Below the pieces are notes generated by a model, which was not told where the DNA came from, made no database searches, and saw only the letters and a list, made by a program, of their open reading frames with translations. A DNA stretch of 43,072 nucleotides from Acetobacter sp. UBA5411. GTDB lineage: Bacteria; Pseudomonadota; Alphaproteobacteria; Acetobacterales; Acetobacteraceae. Shown here in pieces: positions 27,626 through 35,810 of this stretch. Every line of letters starts with the position of its first letter. Positions within the stretch are counted from its first letter, which is position 1. The stretch is taken from assembly GCF_002409645.1 (NCBI RefSeq), contig NZ_DHNR01000034.1:2255-45326 (forward strand), read 5' to 3'. Position numbers and translations under genes: made by a program.

Positions 27626-28267
27626 TTACTGCTTGCTCGCCGGATCGGTCGAAAGCAGCGGCGTTACCGGAATAACGACATCTTTTTCATCCTTGGGGGG
27701 AACCGGAGGATGTGCTGAAGCCTTTCCTGCACCACCACTCTTGGCAGCGCCAGCTGCCGCGTCACCGTGATGGAGAGAGGATGTCTGCACGGTCTTGATC
27801 GAGCCATCCGGATGAATCAGGGTCGTTGTGCCGTCACCGTTCGGAATTTCGATGGTGGAACTGGCGGTTTTTCCGCCGCCGAATTTGGAGGCGACATCAG
27901 GTTCTACGCTGGGCAGCGCGGCAGCTGTGCCTGCACCGGAGAAGGAATCCTGGAAATCCTCGCCGATAGACAGCTTGCCGCCATCAGGAAGATCGCCAGC
28001 GGCTCCTCCCACCTGGGAATCATGGTCAGAAGCCACATCAGACAGTGAAGGAAGAGGCTTCGGCGCGCCCGGCCAGATATTTCCGGCCTCCGGCAGCAGA
28101 GGTGTTTCCGTCGTGGCGTATCCACGCACGCGACGCAGCGTCTCCGATTCCCCACTAGGCGCGTTGGGATTGGCTCCCGGGAGTGTCGCCGTATCGGTAA
28201 GCCATTTGTCAAAGCCGGAACAACCGCTCAACACCAGTAATGACGCTACAAGAGCGGCTTTCCGCAT
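27626..28267 (-). CDS. Putative lipoprotein, unrecognised
   Basis: 213 residues. The signal MRKAALVASLLVLSGC has a clear lipobox LSGC (Cys about 16), so the protein is lipid-anchored. The mature part is Ala/Gly/Pro/Ser-rich and low in complexity, with one compact segment, STIEIPNGDGTTTLIHPDG followed by SIKTVQT, that might fold. No catalytic motif. GAGGAAG precedes the ATG at 28267; a longer upstream frame lacks such support. I know no function; it resembles lineage-restricted envelope lipoproteins. Confidence 0.75.
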   Translation of the reverse strand: MRKAALVASLLVLSGCSGFDKWLTDTATLPGANPNAPSGESETLRRVRGYATTETPLLPEAGNIWPGAPKPLPSLSDVASDHDSQVGGAAGDLPDGGKLSIGEDFQDSFSGAGTAAALPSVEPDVASKFGGGKTASSTIEIPNGDGTTTLIHPDGSIKTVQTSSLHHGDAAAGAAKSGGAGKASAHPPVPPKDEKDVVIPVTPLLSTDPASKQ

Positions 28268-28327
28268 AAGTTCTTCCTCGTCCAGATGGTCCGCGTAGTG
28301 CGGGCTTTGATACAAGCGTGACAGCCA

Positions 28328-28349
28328 CAGGTAAATTCCAGCTTACCTG
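28328..28349. promoter_or_regulatory. Dyad upstream of the lipoprotein gene
   Basis: CAGGTAA-N8-TTACCTG is a perfect 7-bp-arm repeat about 60 bases before the lipoprotein ATG. It could be an operator or the base of a terminator for pgsA. A second small hairpin, TTCTCA-N5-TGAGAA, is at 28369-28385. Confidence 0.4.
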
Positions 28350-28412
28350 AAAGTCATGTTCTTTCACATTCTCACGGCATGAGAAGGTGGGAGCGTGGCG
28401 AACAGGTCACGC

Positions 28413-29009
28413 TCAGCCCGTTGTCTTTTCGGTGCCTCCGGCCTTTTCCACATGCCGCAATCCGGCCACCAGATAATCCCATCCCGTCATCAGCGTCAGA
28501 ACCGCCGCGATCCACAGCATCACGGACCCCATCAGGCTAACCGGCAGCCACGGCATGTGCAGCAGCACGCCGGTGCTGTCACCTGCCAGCAGGAAACCAA
28601 TGGCGGTCATCTGGAAGCCGGTCTTCCACTTCGCCAGCCGTGTGACAGGCAGGCTGATACGCGTGCCCGCCAAATATTCCCGCAAACCGCTGACCAGAAT
28701 CTCACGACACAGAATCACGATGGCAGGCCAGAGCGCGCCATAGGTGAGCTTGTCCAGCCCCGCCAGCACCATCAGGGACGCACCGACAAGCAGCTTGTCG
28801 GCAATCGGGTCCAGCATCCGCCCAAGATCCGACTGCATCTGGCGGGAGCGGGCCAGATGACCATCGAAATAATCCGTCACCGCCGCCGCAATGAAGAGCA
28901 GACACGCCCCGGCAGCCGCCTCCGCACGATTCATGGCCACAAGCACGACCAGAACCGGAATGGCGACGATCCGCGACAGGGTCAGGAGATTCGGCAGATC
29001 GGTTATCAT
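28413..29009 (-). CDS. pgsA: CDP-diacylglycerol-glycerol-3-phosphate 3-phosphatidyltransferase
   Basis: 198 residues, inner-membrane enzyme for phosphatidylglycerol phosphate. The CDP-alcohol phosphotransferase motif D-G-x2-A-R-x8-G-x3-D-x3-D is complete: DGHLARSRQM, then GRMLDPIAD. Four to six hydrophobic spans surround it, and the N-terminal NLLTLSRIVAIPV is typical of PgsA. The ATG at 29009 gives the usual start (MITDLPNLLTLSR); an in-frame GTG at 29018 has a better placed GGAG. It lies 189 bases after uvrC on the same strand, the neighbour pair known from many alphaproteobacteria. Confidence 0.94.
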   Translation of the reverse strand: MITDLPNLLTLSRIVAIPVLVVLVAMNRAEAAAGACLLFIAAAVTDYFDGHLARSRQMQSDLGRMLDPIADKLLVGASLMVLAGLDKLTYGALWPAIVILCREILVSGLREYLAGTRISLPVTRLAKWKTGFQMTAIGFLLAGDSTGVLLHMPWLPVSLMGSVMLWIAAVLTLMTGWDYLVAGLRHVEKAGGTEKTTG

Positions 29010-29111
29010 GGGGACCACGTTACTCCACTTTGCCACGAACAGGAACGGCGCATAGCAGAAGATCTGCCTTTTTTATCAGCAGGAAAGCTATTGCGACGAG
29101 AGATTTCCCCG

Positions 29112-29126
29112 ACGTTAAAAAAACGT
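29112..29126. other. Small hairpin between uvrC and pgsA
   Basis: ACGTT-AAAAA-AACGT, a 5-bp stem, lies in the gap after the uvrC stop. On the minus strand its loop is a T-run. It is too short to call a terminator firmly. Confidence 0.25.
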
Positions 29127-29198
29127 GAGGTCCGGAGAAACCCGTTGCCTGATCATACTCCGATGATCTTCAACTCAGCCTCAGCAAGCGTCAGCCTG

Positions 29199-31103
29199 TC
29201 AGGCAGGCGTCCAGTCGGGATGGAAATGTCCGTAGATGGCGCGGGCCGTCTCCCGGTTCACGCCCGCCACCGCTTCCAGTTCCGCAAGACCCGCCTGACT
29301 AACGCCGCGCGCCGAGCCGAAATGGTTCAAGAGAGCCCGCTTGCGGGTCGGACCGATGCCCGGAATTTCGTCCAGTTCCGATTTCACGAAGGCTTTGGAG
29401 CGACCGGCGCGATGCGTGGTGATGGCGAACCGGTGTGCTTCATCACGCAGCCGCTGGAGGTAGTAGAGCACCGGGTCGCGCGGTTCGAGCTGGAACGGCG
29501 GCGCGTCAAGCGTGTGAAACCACTCGCGCCCGGCATTGCGGTCCGGTCCCTTGGCGATCGACACCAGCTTCACATCCCGCACGCCCAGCGAGTCCAGAAC
29601 GCTCTGCACGGCGGACAACTGCCCCGCGCCACCGTCGATCAGCAGCACGTCCGGCCAGTCGGCCGACTTCTCCCGCCCCTGTTCCGCCGCCTCCTTCAGC
29701 GCACGCCCGAAGCGTCGCTCCAGAACCTCACGCATCATGCCGAAGTCATCGCCGGGGGTGATCCCGCTCTTGATGCTGTATTTCCGATAGGACCGTCGAT
29801 CAAAGCCCTCCGGACCGCCGACGATCATCACGCCATAGGGGTTCGTCCCCATGATGTGACTGTTGTCATACACCTCGATCCGGTTCGGTGGCTCATCAAG
29901 GCCGAACACCTTCGCGACCCCGTCCAGCAGCTTCGCCTGTCCGGCACTCTCGGCCAGCTTGCGTTCCAGCGCCTCCCGGGCGTTGGTCTCGGCATGCTCC
30001 ACCACCTCGCGACGCTCGCCTCGTTGAGGACGCAGGATCTCGACCTTGTGGCCGCGCTTGATCCCCAGCGCCTCGCTCAGCAGAGGCGCTTCCTCAAGCT
30101 CGCGATTCACCAGCAGCAGTGCCGGTGGGGGTTTATCGTCGTAGAACTGCGCCAGAAAGGCCGCCAGAATGTCGGCGTCCGTCTCGTCCTTCGTGTGCGC
30201 GGGATAGAAGGCTCTGTTGCCGTTGTTCCGCCCACCACGGATGAAGAACACCTGAATACAGGCCTGCCCCGCCGTCTGCCAGACCGCAATGACGTCGGCG
30301 TCACGGATGCTGGACGGATTGACGACCGTCGATTCCTGCATGCTGGCCAGCGCCCGGATACGGTCACGCAGAACAGCCGCCCGCTCATAGTCCAGAGCCT
30401 CCGCCGCCTGCTCCATTTCCGCCGCGAACTCGGCTTTCAGTGTCGCGCCTTCACCGGCGAGAAACTCCTTCGCCTGCCGGACAAGCCCCGCATAATCCTC
30501 ACGACTGATCCGGTCGACACACGGCGCGGAACAGCGCTTGATCTGAAACAGCAGGCAGGGACGCGTGCGGGACGAGAACACGGAGTCCGAGCAGGTCCGA
30601 AGCTGGAACACCCGCTGCAAGATATTGATCGTCTGGTTCACGGCCCATGCCGAAGCGAACGGTCCCCAGTAGCTGGAGCTTTTGTCCATCTTGCCACGAT
30701 GCTTGGCGAGCTGCGGGAACTCATGTCCGCCCGTCAGCATCAGCCACGGATAGCTCTTGTCGTCGCGCAACAGGATGTTGAAGCGCGGTTTCATGCGCTT
30801 GATGTAGTTGGCCTCGAGCAGCAGCGCCTCGGCCTCGGTATGGGTCGTGACGATCTCCATGGAGGCCGTCTCGGACACCATCCGGCGCAGACGCTCCGGC
30901 AGGCGGGAAAGCTGCGTGTAGGAGGTCACACGCTTCTTCAGCGCCCGCGCCTTGCCGACGTAGAGCACCTCGCCCTTCGCGTTGATCATCCGGTAGACGC
31001 CCGGCGACAACGGCATGGTCTTCAGCGCGGTCTGAATGACCTCCACGCCCGTGAGGGGGGACTCCGGCATTTCCGCAGTCGCTCCAAGGATTTCGTCTGT
31101 CAT
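29199..31103 (-). CDS. uvrC: Excinuclease ABC subunit C
   Basis: About 634 residues; makes both incisions in nucleotide excision repair. The N-terminal GIY-YIG nuclease domain (SPGVYRMINAKGEVLYVGKA) is followed by a Cys cluster, the UVR domain that binds UvrB (EALDYERAAVLRDRIRALASM), the RNase H-like endonuclease domain (IEVYDNSHIMGTNPYGVMIV, LLIDGGAGQL), and C-terminal helix-hairpin-helix motifs (IPGIGPTRKRALLNHFG). The ATG at 31103 is used; an in-frame GTG at 31118 is possible. I found no clear alphaproteobacterial LexA box (GTTC-N7-GTTC) upstream. Confidence 0.96.
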   Translation of the reverse strand: MTDEILGATAEMPESPLTGVEVIQTALKTMPLSPGVYRMINAKGEVLYVGKARALKKRVTSYTQLSRLPERLRRMVSETASMEIVTTHTEAEALLLEANYIKRMKPRFNILLRDDKSYPWLMLTGGHEFPQLAKHRGKMDKSSSYWGPFASAWAVNQTINILQRVFQLRTCSDSVFSSRTRPCLLFQIKRCSAPCVDRISREDYAGLVRQAKEFLAGEGATLKAEFAAEMEQAAEALDYERAAVLRDRIRALASMQESTVVNPSSIRDADVIAVWQTAGQACIQVFFIRGGRNNGNRAFYPAHTKDETDADILAAFLAQFYDDKPPPALLLVNRELEEAPLLSEALGIKRGHKVEILRPQRGERREVVEHAETNAREALERKLAESAGQAKLLDGVAKVFGLDEPPNRIEVYDNSHIMGTNPYGVMIVGGPEGFDRRSYRKYSIKSGITPGDDFGMMREVLERRFGRALKEAAEQGREKSADWPDVLLIDGGAGQLSAVQSVLDSLGVRDVKLVSIAKGPDRNAGREWFHTLDAPPFQLEPRDPVLYYLQRLRDEAHRFAITTHRAGRSKAFVKSELDEIPGIGPTRKRALLNHFGSARGVSQAGLAELEAVAGVNRETARAIYGHFHPDWTPA

Positions 31104-31342
31104 GGAGTATTCATCCACCGAACGTGTGGATAACTTTGTGGAAGAAAAGATGACAGATTGATGGACCCCCCGGTCTTCCGCCTTGAATCTTGGATTGCAT
31201 ATTTTTTAATCAAAGCAGTTAACTCTTTGTTTTTAATGTATTTTATCACCTGAACATTTTCCCCGAAGGGCCGAATCGGCAAAAGTGAATGGAAATACAG
31301 GGAGTCAATCCCGGAGGTGGACAAAATCGACAATCCCATTCT

Positions 31343-31397
31343 GATCGCCGCTTCACGCAGCGATCCCGGTTTGTTCACAGAGGCGAATCCGCCCCTG
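31343..31397 (-). terminator. Two hairpins directly after the dipeptidase stop
   Basis: On the reverse strand CAGGGGCG-GATT-CGCCTCTG (one wobble pair, 31378-31397) starts right at the stop codon and is followed by GATCGCTGC-N5-GCGGCGATC (one mismatch, 31343-31365). There is no U-run, so termination efficiency is unclear. The rest of 31119-31397 is AT-rich and probably contains the uvrC promoter. Confidence 0.4.
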
Positions 31398-32471
31398 TTA
31401 CAGACCCGCCGTGGCAGCTTCCTCACCCTTGCGAAGAAGCCGTCGGAAGTTGCCGCCCCAGAACGCCTGGATCTCGCTGCGGTCGTATCCACGACGCATC
31501 AGTTCGGCTGTCAACGCGGGAGACGCCGCTGCGTTTTCCCAGCCTTCCAGCTGTCCACCGCCGTCGAAATCCGATGAAATCCCGACATACTCGACCCCCA
31601 GCCGTTTCACGACGTAGTCGAGGTGATCCATGTAGTCCGCGACAGTCGCCCGACGTCCGGCCAGTTCCGCACGAGGGCGCAGGAAACCCCCAATCGCAGT
31701 GATCTGGATCAGACCGCCGCTGGCCTTCAAGGCATCAAGCTGCACATCGTCGAGATTGCGCGGATGATCGCACAGGGCTTTCACGCAGGCATGGGTCGCC
31801 ACCACCGGCACCGAAGAGACCTCGACAGCCTGAAGCATCGTCTCACGACCCGTGTGCGAGACATCGACCAGCATGCCGAGACGGTTCATCTCGGCGATGG
31901 CCTCCCGTCCAAGCGCTGACAGACCACCGTGCATCGCTGCCGGATCACCGAGCACCCGGCTCGGCTGGCCGGAATCGCCCAGAGCGTTGTGCCCGTTGTG
32001 GGTCAGGGTGACATAGCGCGCCCCGAACGTCCGGAACTTCGCCAGCATGCCGATATCGTCGCCCATGCCGTAGCCGTTCTCCACACCCGGCACGACCGCC
32101 AGCGCTCCGTCACGCCACGCGGCTTCGATCTCATCCACCGTGGGACAGACGCGGGCCGTGATGCCGTTGCGCGTGCCCTGCATCCGGTTGATCGCCTCAA
32201 GCATGGCGATGGTCTGTTCCTGCGCGGCCTTGTGCCCTTCAGCGTCCAGCTTTCCCTGCGGCAGATAGGCGACGAAGCAACCTGCCGACAGATGGCCGCG
32301 CTGCATCTTGGGGAAATCGACAAAGCGATCCGGCGTGTCGAGGAACGCGTCATCCCGGTCCGGCCACGGGATATCGATGTGGCTGTCGAGCGTGAGCAGC
32401 GAATTATGGAGGGCGAGCACCTCCTCGGTAATCGGGGCGGGAGCGGCCTGACGGCTGGAATCGGATGTCAT
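31398..32471 (-). CDS. M19-family membrane-type dipeptidase
   Basis: 357 residues, zinc peptidase related to renal dipeptidase. Metal and active-site segments are LDSHIDIP (H-x-D), the central bridging Glu in VVPGVENGYG, DVSHTG, VATHAC and the C-terminal YVGISSDFDGGG. There is no signal peptide in the ATG version at 32471, so a cytosolic enzyme is likely, as in many bacterial members. It would cleave L-L or L-D dipeptides; the substrate is not known. It is divergent from exonuclease III with 149 bases between. Confidence 0.92.
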   Translation of the reverse strand: MTSDSSRQAAPAPITEEVLALHNSLLTLDSHIDIPWPDRDDAFLDTPDRFVDFPKMQRGHLSAGCFVAYLPQGKLDAEGHKAAQEQTIAMLEAINRMQGTRNGITARVCPTVDEIEAAWRDGALAVVPGVENGYGMGDDIGMLAKFRTFGARYVTLTHNGHNALGDSGQPSRVLGDPAAMHGGLSALGREAIAEMNRLGMLVDVSHTGRETMLQAVEVSSVPVVATHACVKALCDHPRNLDDVQLDALKASGGLIQITAIGGFLRPRAELAGRRATVADYMDHLDYVVKRLGVEYVGISSDFDGGGQLEGWENAAASPALTAELMRRGYDRSEIQAFWGGNFRRLLRKGEEAATAGL

Positions 32472-32620
32472 GGCTGAGAAATCGGGTCCATATCGGGAGT
32501 TTGCAAGAGCGCGCCCGTCAAACGGGCCGTCCCTACTGTGCCCTGCGTGACACAGCGCTGACCAGACCCGACAGAATCCCCCTTGCCTCGGAGCGGCGTT
32601 TGGGCGATCCACCACGCCCC

Positions 32621-33415
32621 ATGCGTATCGTGACCTGGAACATCAACTCGCTTCGCCTCCGTCTTCCGCTGCTTGCGGAGCTGGACAGGCAACTGCGTCC
32701 TGACGTGATCTGCCTTCAGGAAACCAAGGTGCCGGACGAGCTGTTCCCGTCCGAGGCACTGACCGAGCTGGGTTACGCGCATCAGGTCCGACGCGGCATG
32801 AAAAGCTACAACGGCGTAGCGATCCTTGCCCGTCACCCGCTGTCACCCGTTCCGGATGCACCCGACTGGTGTGAACGCGGGGATTGTCGTCATGCAGCAG
32901 CCAGCATTGCCGGCGAGCATGGTCCGGTCGAAATCCACAATTTCTATGTGCCGGCGGGTGGCGACATTCCGGATGTCGAGGAAAACCCGAAATTCGCCCA
33001 CAAGCTGGCTTTTGTGGATCAGGTGACCGAGTGGTTTCAGACGCATCATCGCAAGCGCACGGTGATTGTCGGCGATCTGAACATCGCTCCACTTGAGCAT
33101 GACGTCTGGAGCCACAAGCAGCTTCTCAAGATCGTCAGCCACACTCCGCCGGAGACGACGCGCCTCAATGCGTGGCTCGACACGGGCTTTGTCGACGCGA
33201 TGCGCCACTTCGTGCCACCGACAGAAAAGCTCTACACATGGTGGTCCTACCGCAACCGAGACTGGAGCGCCTCCAATCGCGGGCGGCGGCTGGACCATAT
33301 CTGGGTGACGCCTGACCTGACGGATGTGCTGCACGGCATGCAGGTCATCCGGGAGGCGCGAAACTGGGCCTCGCCGTCAGACCATGTGCCGGTGATGCTG
33401 GATCTGGGGGCTTAA
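32621..33415 (+). CDS. xthA: Exodeoxyribonuclease III
   Basis: 264 residues; AP endonuclease and 3'-5' exonuclease of base excision repair. It has the family start MRIVTWNINSLRLR, the metal-binding CLQETK, HNFYVPAGGD, the catalytic GDLNIAP, RLDHIWVT and the final SDHVPVML. All active-site residues are present. The ORF is open upstream of 32621 but the family start is clear. It runs convergently into the aminotransferase gene with a 6-base gap. Confidence 0.95.
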   Translation: MRIVTWNINSLRLRLPLLAELDRQLRPDVICLQETKVPDELFPSEALTELGYAHQVRRGMKSYNGVAILARHPLSPVPDAPDWCERGDCRHAAASIAGEHGPVEIHNFYVPAGGDIPDVEENPKFAHKLAFVDQVTEWFQTHHRKRTVIVGDLNIAPLEHDVWSHKQLLKIVSHTPPETTRLNAWLDTGFVDAMRHFVPPTEKLYTWWSYRNRDWSASNRGRRLDHIWVTPDLTDVLHGMQVIREARNWASPSDHVPVMLDLGA

Positions 33416-33421
33416 CTCCCA

Positions 33422-34591
33422 TCAGGTTCCGAAAATCCGGTCTACCTGCTGGTTGAAACGCTGCATCTCTTCCGCCGAGCCGATCGTGACACGCGACATG
33501 TTCGGCCAGATCGTCCAGCTACGACCAATGATAATCCCGCCCTGTTCAAAAGCCTTGGTTACTTCCGCCACCGGGCGTCCCCAGTCGACCATGATCATGT
33601 TGGCCTGACTGCCGGGGATGAATTTGATTCCTCTTTTTATAAGATGCTGCTCGACAGAGTTTCTGACCGCCGTCATGCTTTCGCGCCGTTTTCTGACCTG
33701 ATCCGGCAAGAGAAGGCTGGTTCTGGCTCCAGCGAGCGCGGAAACATTGGTGTAGCCGGTGGCGGCCTCCCCATCATATCGCATCATGCGCTGATGCAGA
33801 TCGGGATGAGCGAAACTCAGGCCCACCCGAAGGCCCGCCATACCGAACAGTTTCGAGAAGGTCCGGAGAACCAGAAGATCCTTGCGTTCTCCCATCAAGG
33901 ACAGGGCGCTCGGGCTGTTTGAGAAGTGAATATAGGCTTCGTCCACCAGAACAACGGCGTCAGACGGCTTGTTGTCCACAAGCCACCTGACTTCATCCAG
34001 TGATGTGGGTGTGCCGGTCGGGTTGTTCGGCGCGCAGAGATAATAGAGACCGGCCTTCGGGTTGGCCGCCAGCAGGGCTCTGGCGTTTGTCGCATAACGG
34101 TCCGCAGCCGTCAGCGGCACGCGCTGGAGCGGAATTCCGAGATATTTCGCTACTTCCCAGACAACCTCAAAGGTCGGATCGCACGTCACCAATCCTCGTT
34201 CTGGTGAGCAGAAGGCCGGGACGCTACGGATCAACGGGTCCGTCGATCCCTGCCAGACCAGTACGCGGTCGAGCGGAACATGTTCCACGCTGGCGACGGT
34301 CCGGAGAAAATCGTCATGCAGATTGTCCGGGTCATACCGGTTACCTGAGAGGATTTCTCGCTGTGCCGCCTGCGCGGCCTGTGGCAGCGGACCGGTCCAG
34401 TATTCATTTTTATCCAGAAAGATGGAGGAAGTCTTTTGTCCGGTGCCAGGCGTATTCGCCCGCGCAGAGGGGACGATCCGGGAAAAGGACGCTCCGGCTC
34501 CGAGAAGCCCTGCCAGCCGGGCGAACTGCCGACGGGAATAGTCTTGCGGCCTGGTGCTCTCTTCTGATCGGGACGTCGTTGTCTCAGTCAT
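33422..34591 (-). CDS. Tat-exported PLP aminotransferase, HisC-like
   Basis: 389 residues. The N-terminus has a twin-arginine signal: polar region, YSRRQF (18-23), a hydrophobic stretch LAGLLGAGASF and an AXA-type site (PSARA, about 41-45). The rest is a fold-type-I aminotransferase like histidinol-phosphate aminotransferases, with NNPTG (189-193), VDEAY (Asp217) and RTFSKLFG, where Lys247 should bind PLP. Cofactor residues are intact, so an active enzyme folded in the cytoplasm and exported to the periplasm is predicted. Its amino donor and acceptor are unknown. AGGAAG precedes the ATG at 34591, and the Tat motif is in frame with no downstream alternative start that would look better. Confidence 0.88.
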   Translation of the reverse strand: MTETTTSRSEESTRPQDYSRRQFARLAGLLGAGASFSRIVPSARANTPGTGQKTSSIFLDKNEYWTGPLPQAAQAAQREILSGNRYDPDNLHDDFLRTVASVEHVPLDRVLVWQGSTDPLIRSVPAFCSPERGLVTCDPTFEVVWEVAKYLGIPLQRVPLTAADRYATNARALLAANPKAGLYYLCAPNNPTGTPTSLDEVRWLVDNKPSDAVVLVDEAYIHFSNSPSALSLMGERKDLLVLRTFSKLFGMAGLRVGLSFAHPDLHQRMMRYDGEAATGYTNVSALAGARTSLLLPDQVRKRRESMTAVRNSVEQHLIKRGIKFIPGSQANMIMVDWGRPVAEVTKAFEQGGIIIGRSWTIWPNMSRVTIGSAEEMQRFNQQVDRIFGT

Positions 34592-34922
34592 AACTTCCTG
34601 TCTCTGGTCCGTTCTTACGGTATCGGAACGAGATCATCCTCAACAGCGCTGACAATGTAAACGCCTGTAAAGTCAGTTACAGACAGAATTTTGCGTTATG
34701 GAACAGTATCGGAGGGTTTCCTGACACTCCATATCATGGCCGTTCGGAGAGCCAGAATTGCACTGACGCAATGGAAAAAAGGCCGAAACGGAAAAACGAT
34801 ATTCCAGAAACACCCATTAAAAATATTCCTTATTGAAAATCGCTTTTCTATGGGTGCAGTTGCACTTCAGGGTTTTCAGAACCGCCCAGTCCTCCCTCAT
34901 GAGAAGCGAGGAAAATCAACCC
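34592..34922. other. Gene-free region with a dyad
   Basis: No credible gene between the aminotransferase and the small membrane ORF. It holds the perfect dyad CTGTAA-N6-TTACAG (34665-34682), about 75 bases upstream of the aminotransferase start, which may be an operator. An open frame crossing this region on the plus strand has no family-like features before its membrane segment. Confidence 0.5.
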
Positions 34923-35071
34923 ATGAAGAAAAACAGCTGTTGATTCTGGTCTCTTTAATCGCCCTTGCAGGGGGTGGATTATTTACTCTTGAGAAAATTG
35001 ATCAAAATGTCCGGGATGCGGTCGCCCGCGAAATGCCGCCCGCACCGCTCGTCCATAGCTTTAGTCGGTAA
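34923..35071 (+). pseudogene. Small membrane protein, apparently frameshifted
   Basis: An ATG at 34923 with GAGGA upstream starts MKKNSC and then hits a stop. With one extra base in the A5 run at 34929-34933, the frame continues to 35071 as a 49-residue protein: MKKKQLLILVSLIALAG, a single membrane anchor, then a charged tail ending PPAPLVHSFSR. The shifted frame is also open far upstream (an in-frame ATG at 34850 exists) but without a ribosome site. It may be a true frameshift, slippage-controlled expression, or a sequencing error in the A-run. Confidence 0.4.
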
Positions 35072-35106
35072 TCAGTATAAGACCGCGTGAAGCGACAGAT
35101 CGCCTT

Positions 35107-35682
35107 CTATCGCAAGGCATCCTCAAGAAGCTCCTCAAGCGTCAGCCCCTCGCCCCGACTGGTCAGCAGCGCGTCCAGTAGCCCGTCGATCGCCAGCACA
35201 GCCAATCCATGCACTTTTCCCCACAGGGCGGCGCGCGTTCCTGCCCGCGTCTTTTGCGGCAGTCTGTCTTCAAGATCATCAATCAACTGAGTGAACATGC
35301 GGGATGTGCGGTCTGCCGCCATTGCCAGCGCGGGATCGGACCGATCGATTAGATCACTTCGGAACATAAGCGTGAACAGCCCGGGATTGCGCATGGCAAA
35401 ATGCACATAAACCAACCCGGCTGCATGCGGGCCCTCCGGAAGGACTGGCTCAAGAGCTGCGGCAAGTTCTTCATATCCTGCCGTCGCAAGCGCGCTCAGC
35501 AGACCCGTCAGATTGCCAAAATGCGGCGTGGCGGCGGCAGATGACACCCCTGCATGCCGCGTGATCGCCCGCAGCCCAAGAGCGGCAATGCCCTGCTCTT
35601 CAAGGAGTGTGCGTGCCGAATGCAGAAGAGCGGCACGCAGGTCTCCGTGATGATAGTTTTTCTTTAAATGCTGGGTCTGCAT
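35107..35682 (-). CDS. TetR/AcrR-family transcriptional regulator
   Basis: 191 residues. The N-terminal TetR HTH is LRAALLHSARTLLEEQG, then GLRAITRHAGVSSAAATPHFGN. The C-terminal ligand domain has the WHG-like segment LWGKVHGLAVLAIDGLL. The ATG at 35682 (MQTQHLKKNYHHGDLR) is the usual start for this subgroup, in which KxYHHGDLR is a hallmark; the frame is open for 38 more codons upstream but lacks support. It is divergent from the secreted lipase gene and separated by a 128-base region with a promoter-overlapping dyad. Confidence 0.92.
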   Translation of the reverse strand: MQTQHLKKNYHHGDLRAALLHSARTLLEEQGIAALGLRAITRHAGVSSAAATPHFGNLTGLLSALATAGYEELAAALEPVLPEGPHAAGLVYVHFAMRNPGLFTLMFRSDLIDRSDPALAMAADRTSRMFTQLIDDLEDRLPQKTRAGTRAALWGKVHGLAVLAIDGLLDALLTSRGEGLTLEELLEDALR

Positions 35683-35721
35683 CTTTCGCTTATCCCCCAC
35701 CCATCCGATCAGTTCAACGCC

Positions 35722-35760
35722 TTGACAAGCAGCGCCCAGAAGAATCTTATCATTGATAAG
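35722..35760 (+). promoter_or_regulatory. Lipase promoter with TetR-type operator over the -10
   Basis: TTGACA (35722-35727), 17 bases, TCTTAT (35745-35750) makes a sigma70-like promoter. The perfect dyad CTTATC-ATT-GATAAG (35746-35760) overlaps the -10, the expected place for a repressor such as the divergent TetR protein. The lipase ATG lies about 50 bases downstream. Confidence 0.55.
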
Positions 35761-35810
35761 TTTAACTTTCGACACTGGCTGCACAATGCCGTTCAAGAAA
35801 AGGATGTCTT

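Noticed and set aside
28395..31133. A 912-codon open frame on the plus strand
   Set aside because: It lies opposite pgsA and uvrC, which have complete family motifs on the minus strand. The translation is Arg/His/Gln-rich and featureless, as antisense frames of GC-rich genes are.
31119..31300. LexA (SOS) box upstream of uvrC
   Set aside because: The alphaproteobacterial GTTC-N7-GTTC pattern is not met; the nearest match, GAAC-N8-GAAG, has wrong spacing and sequence.
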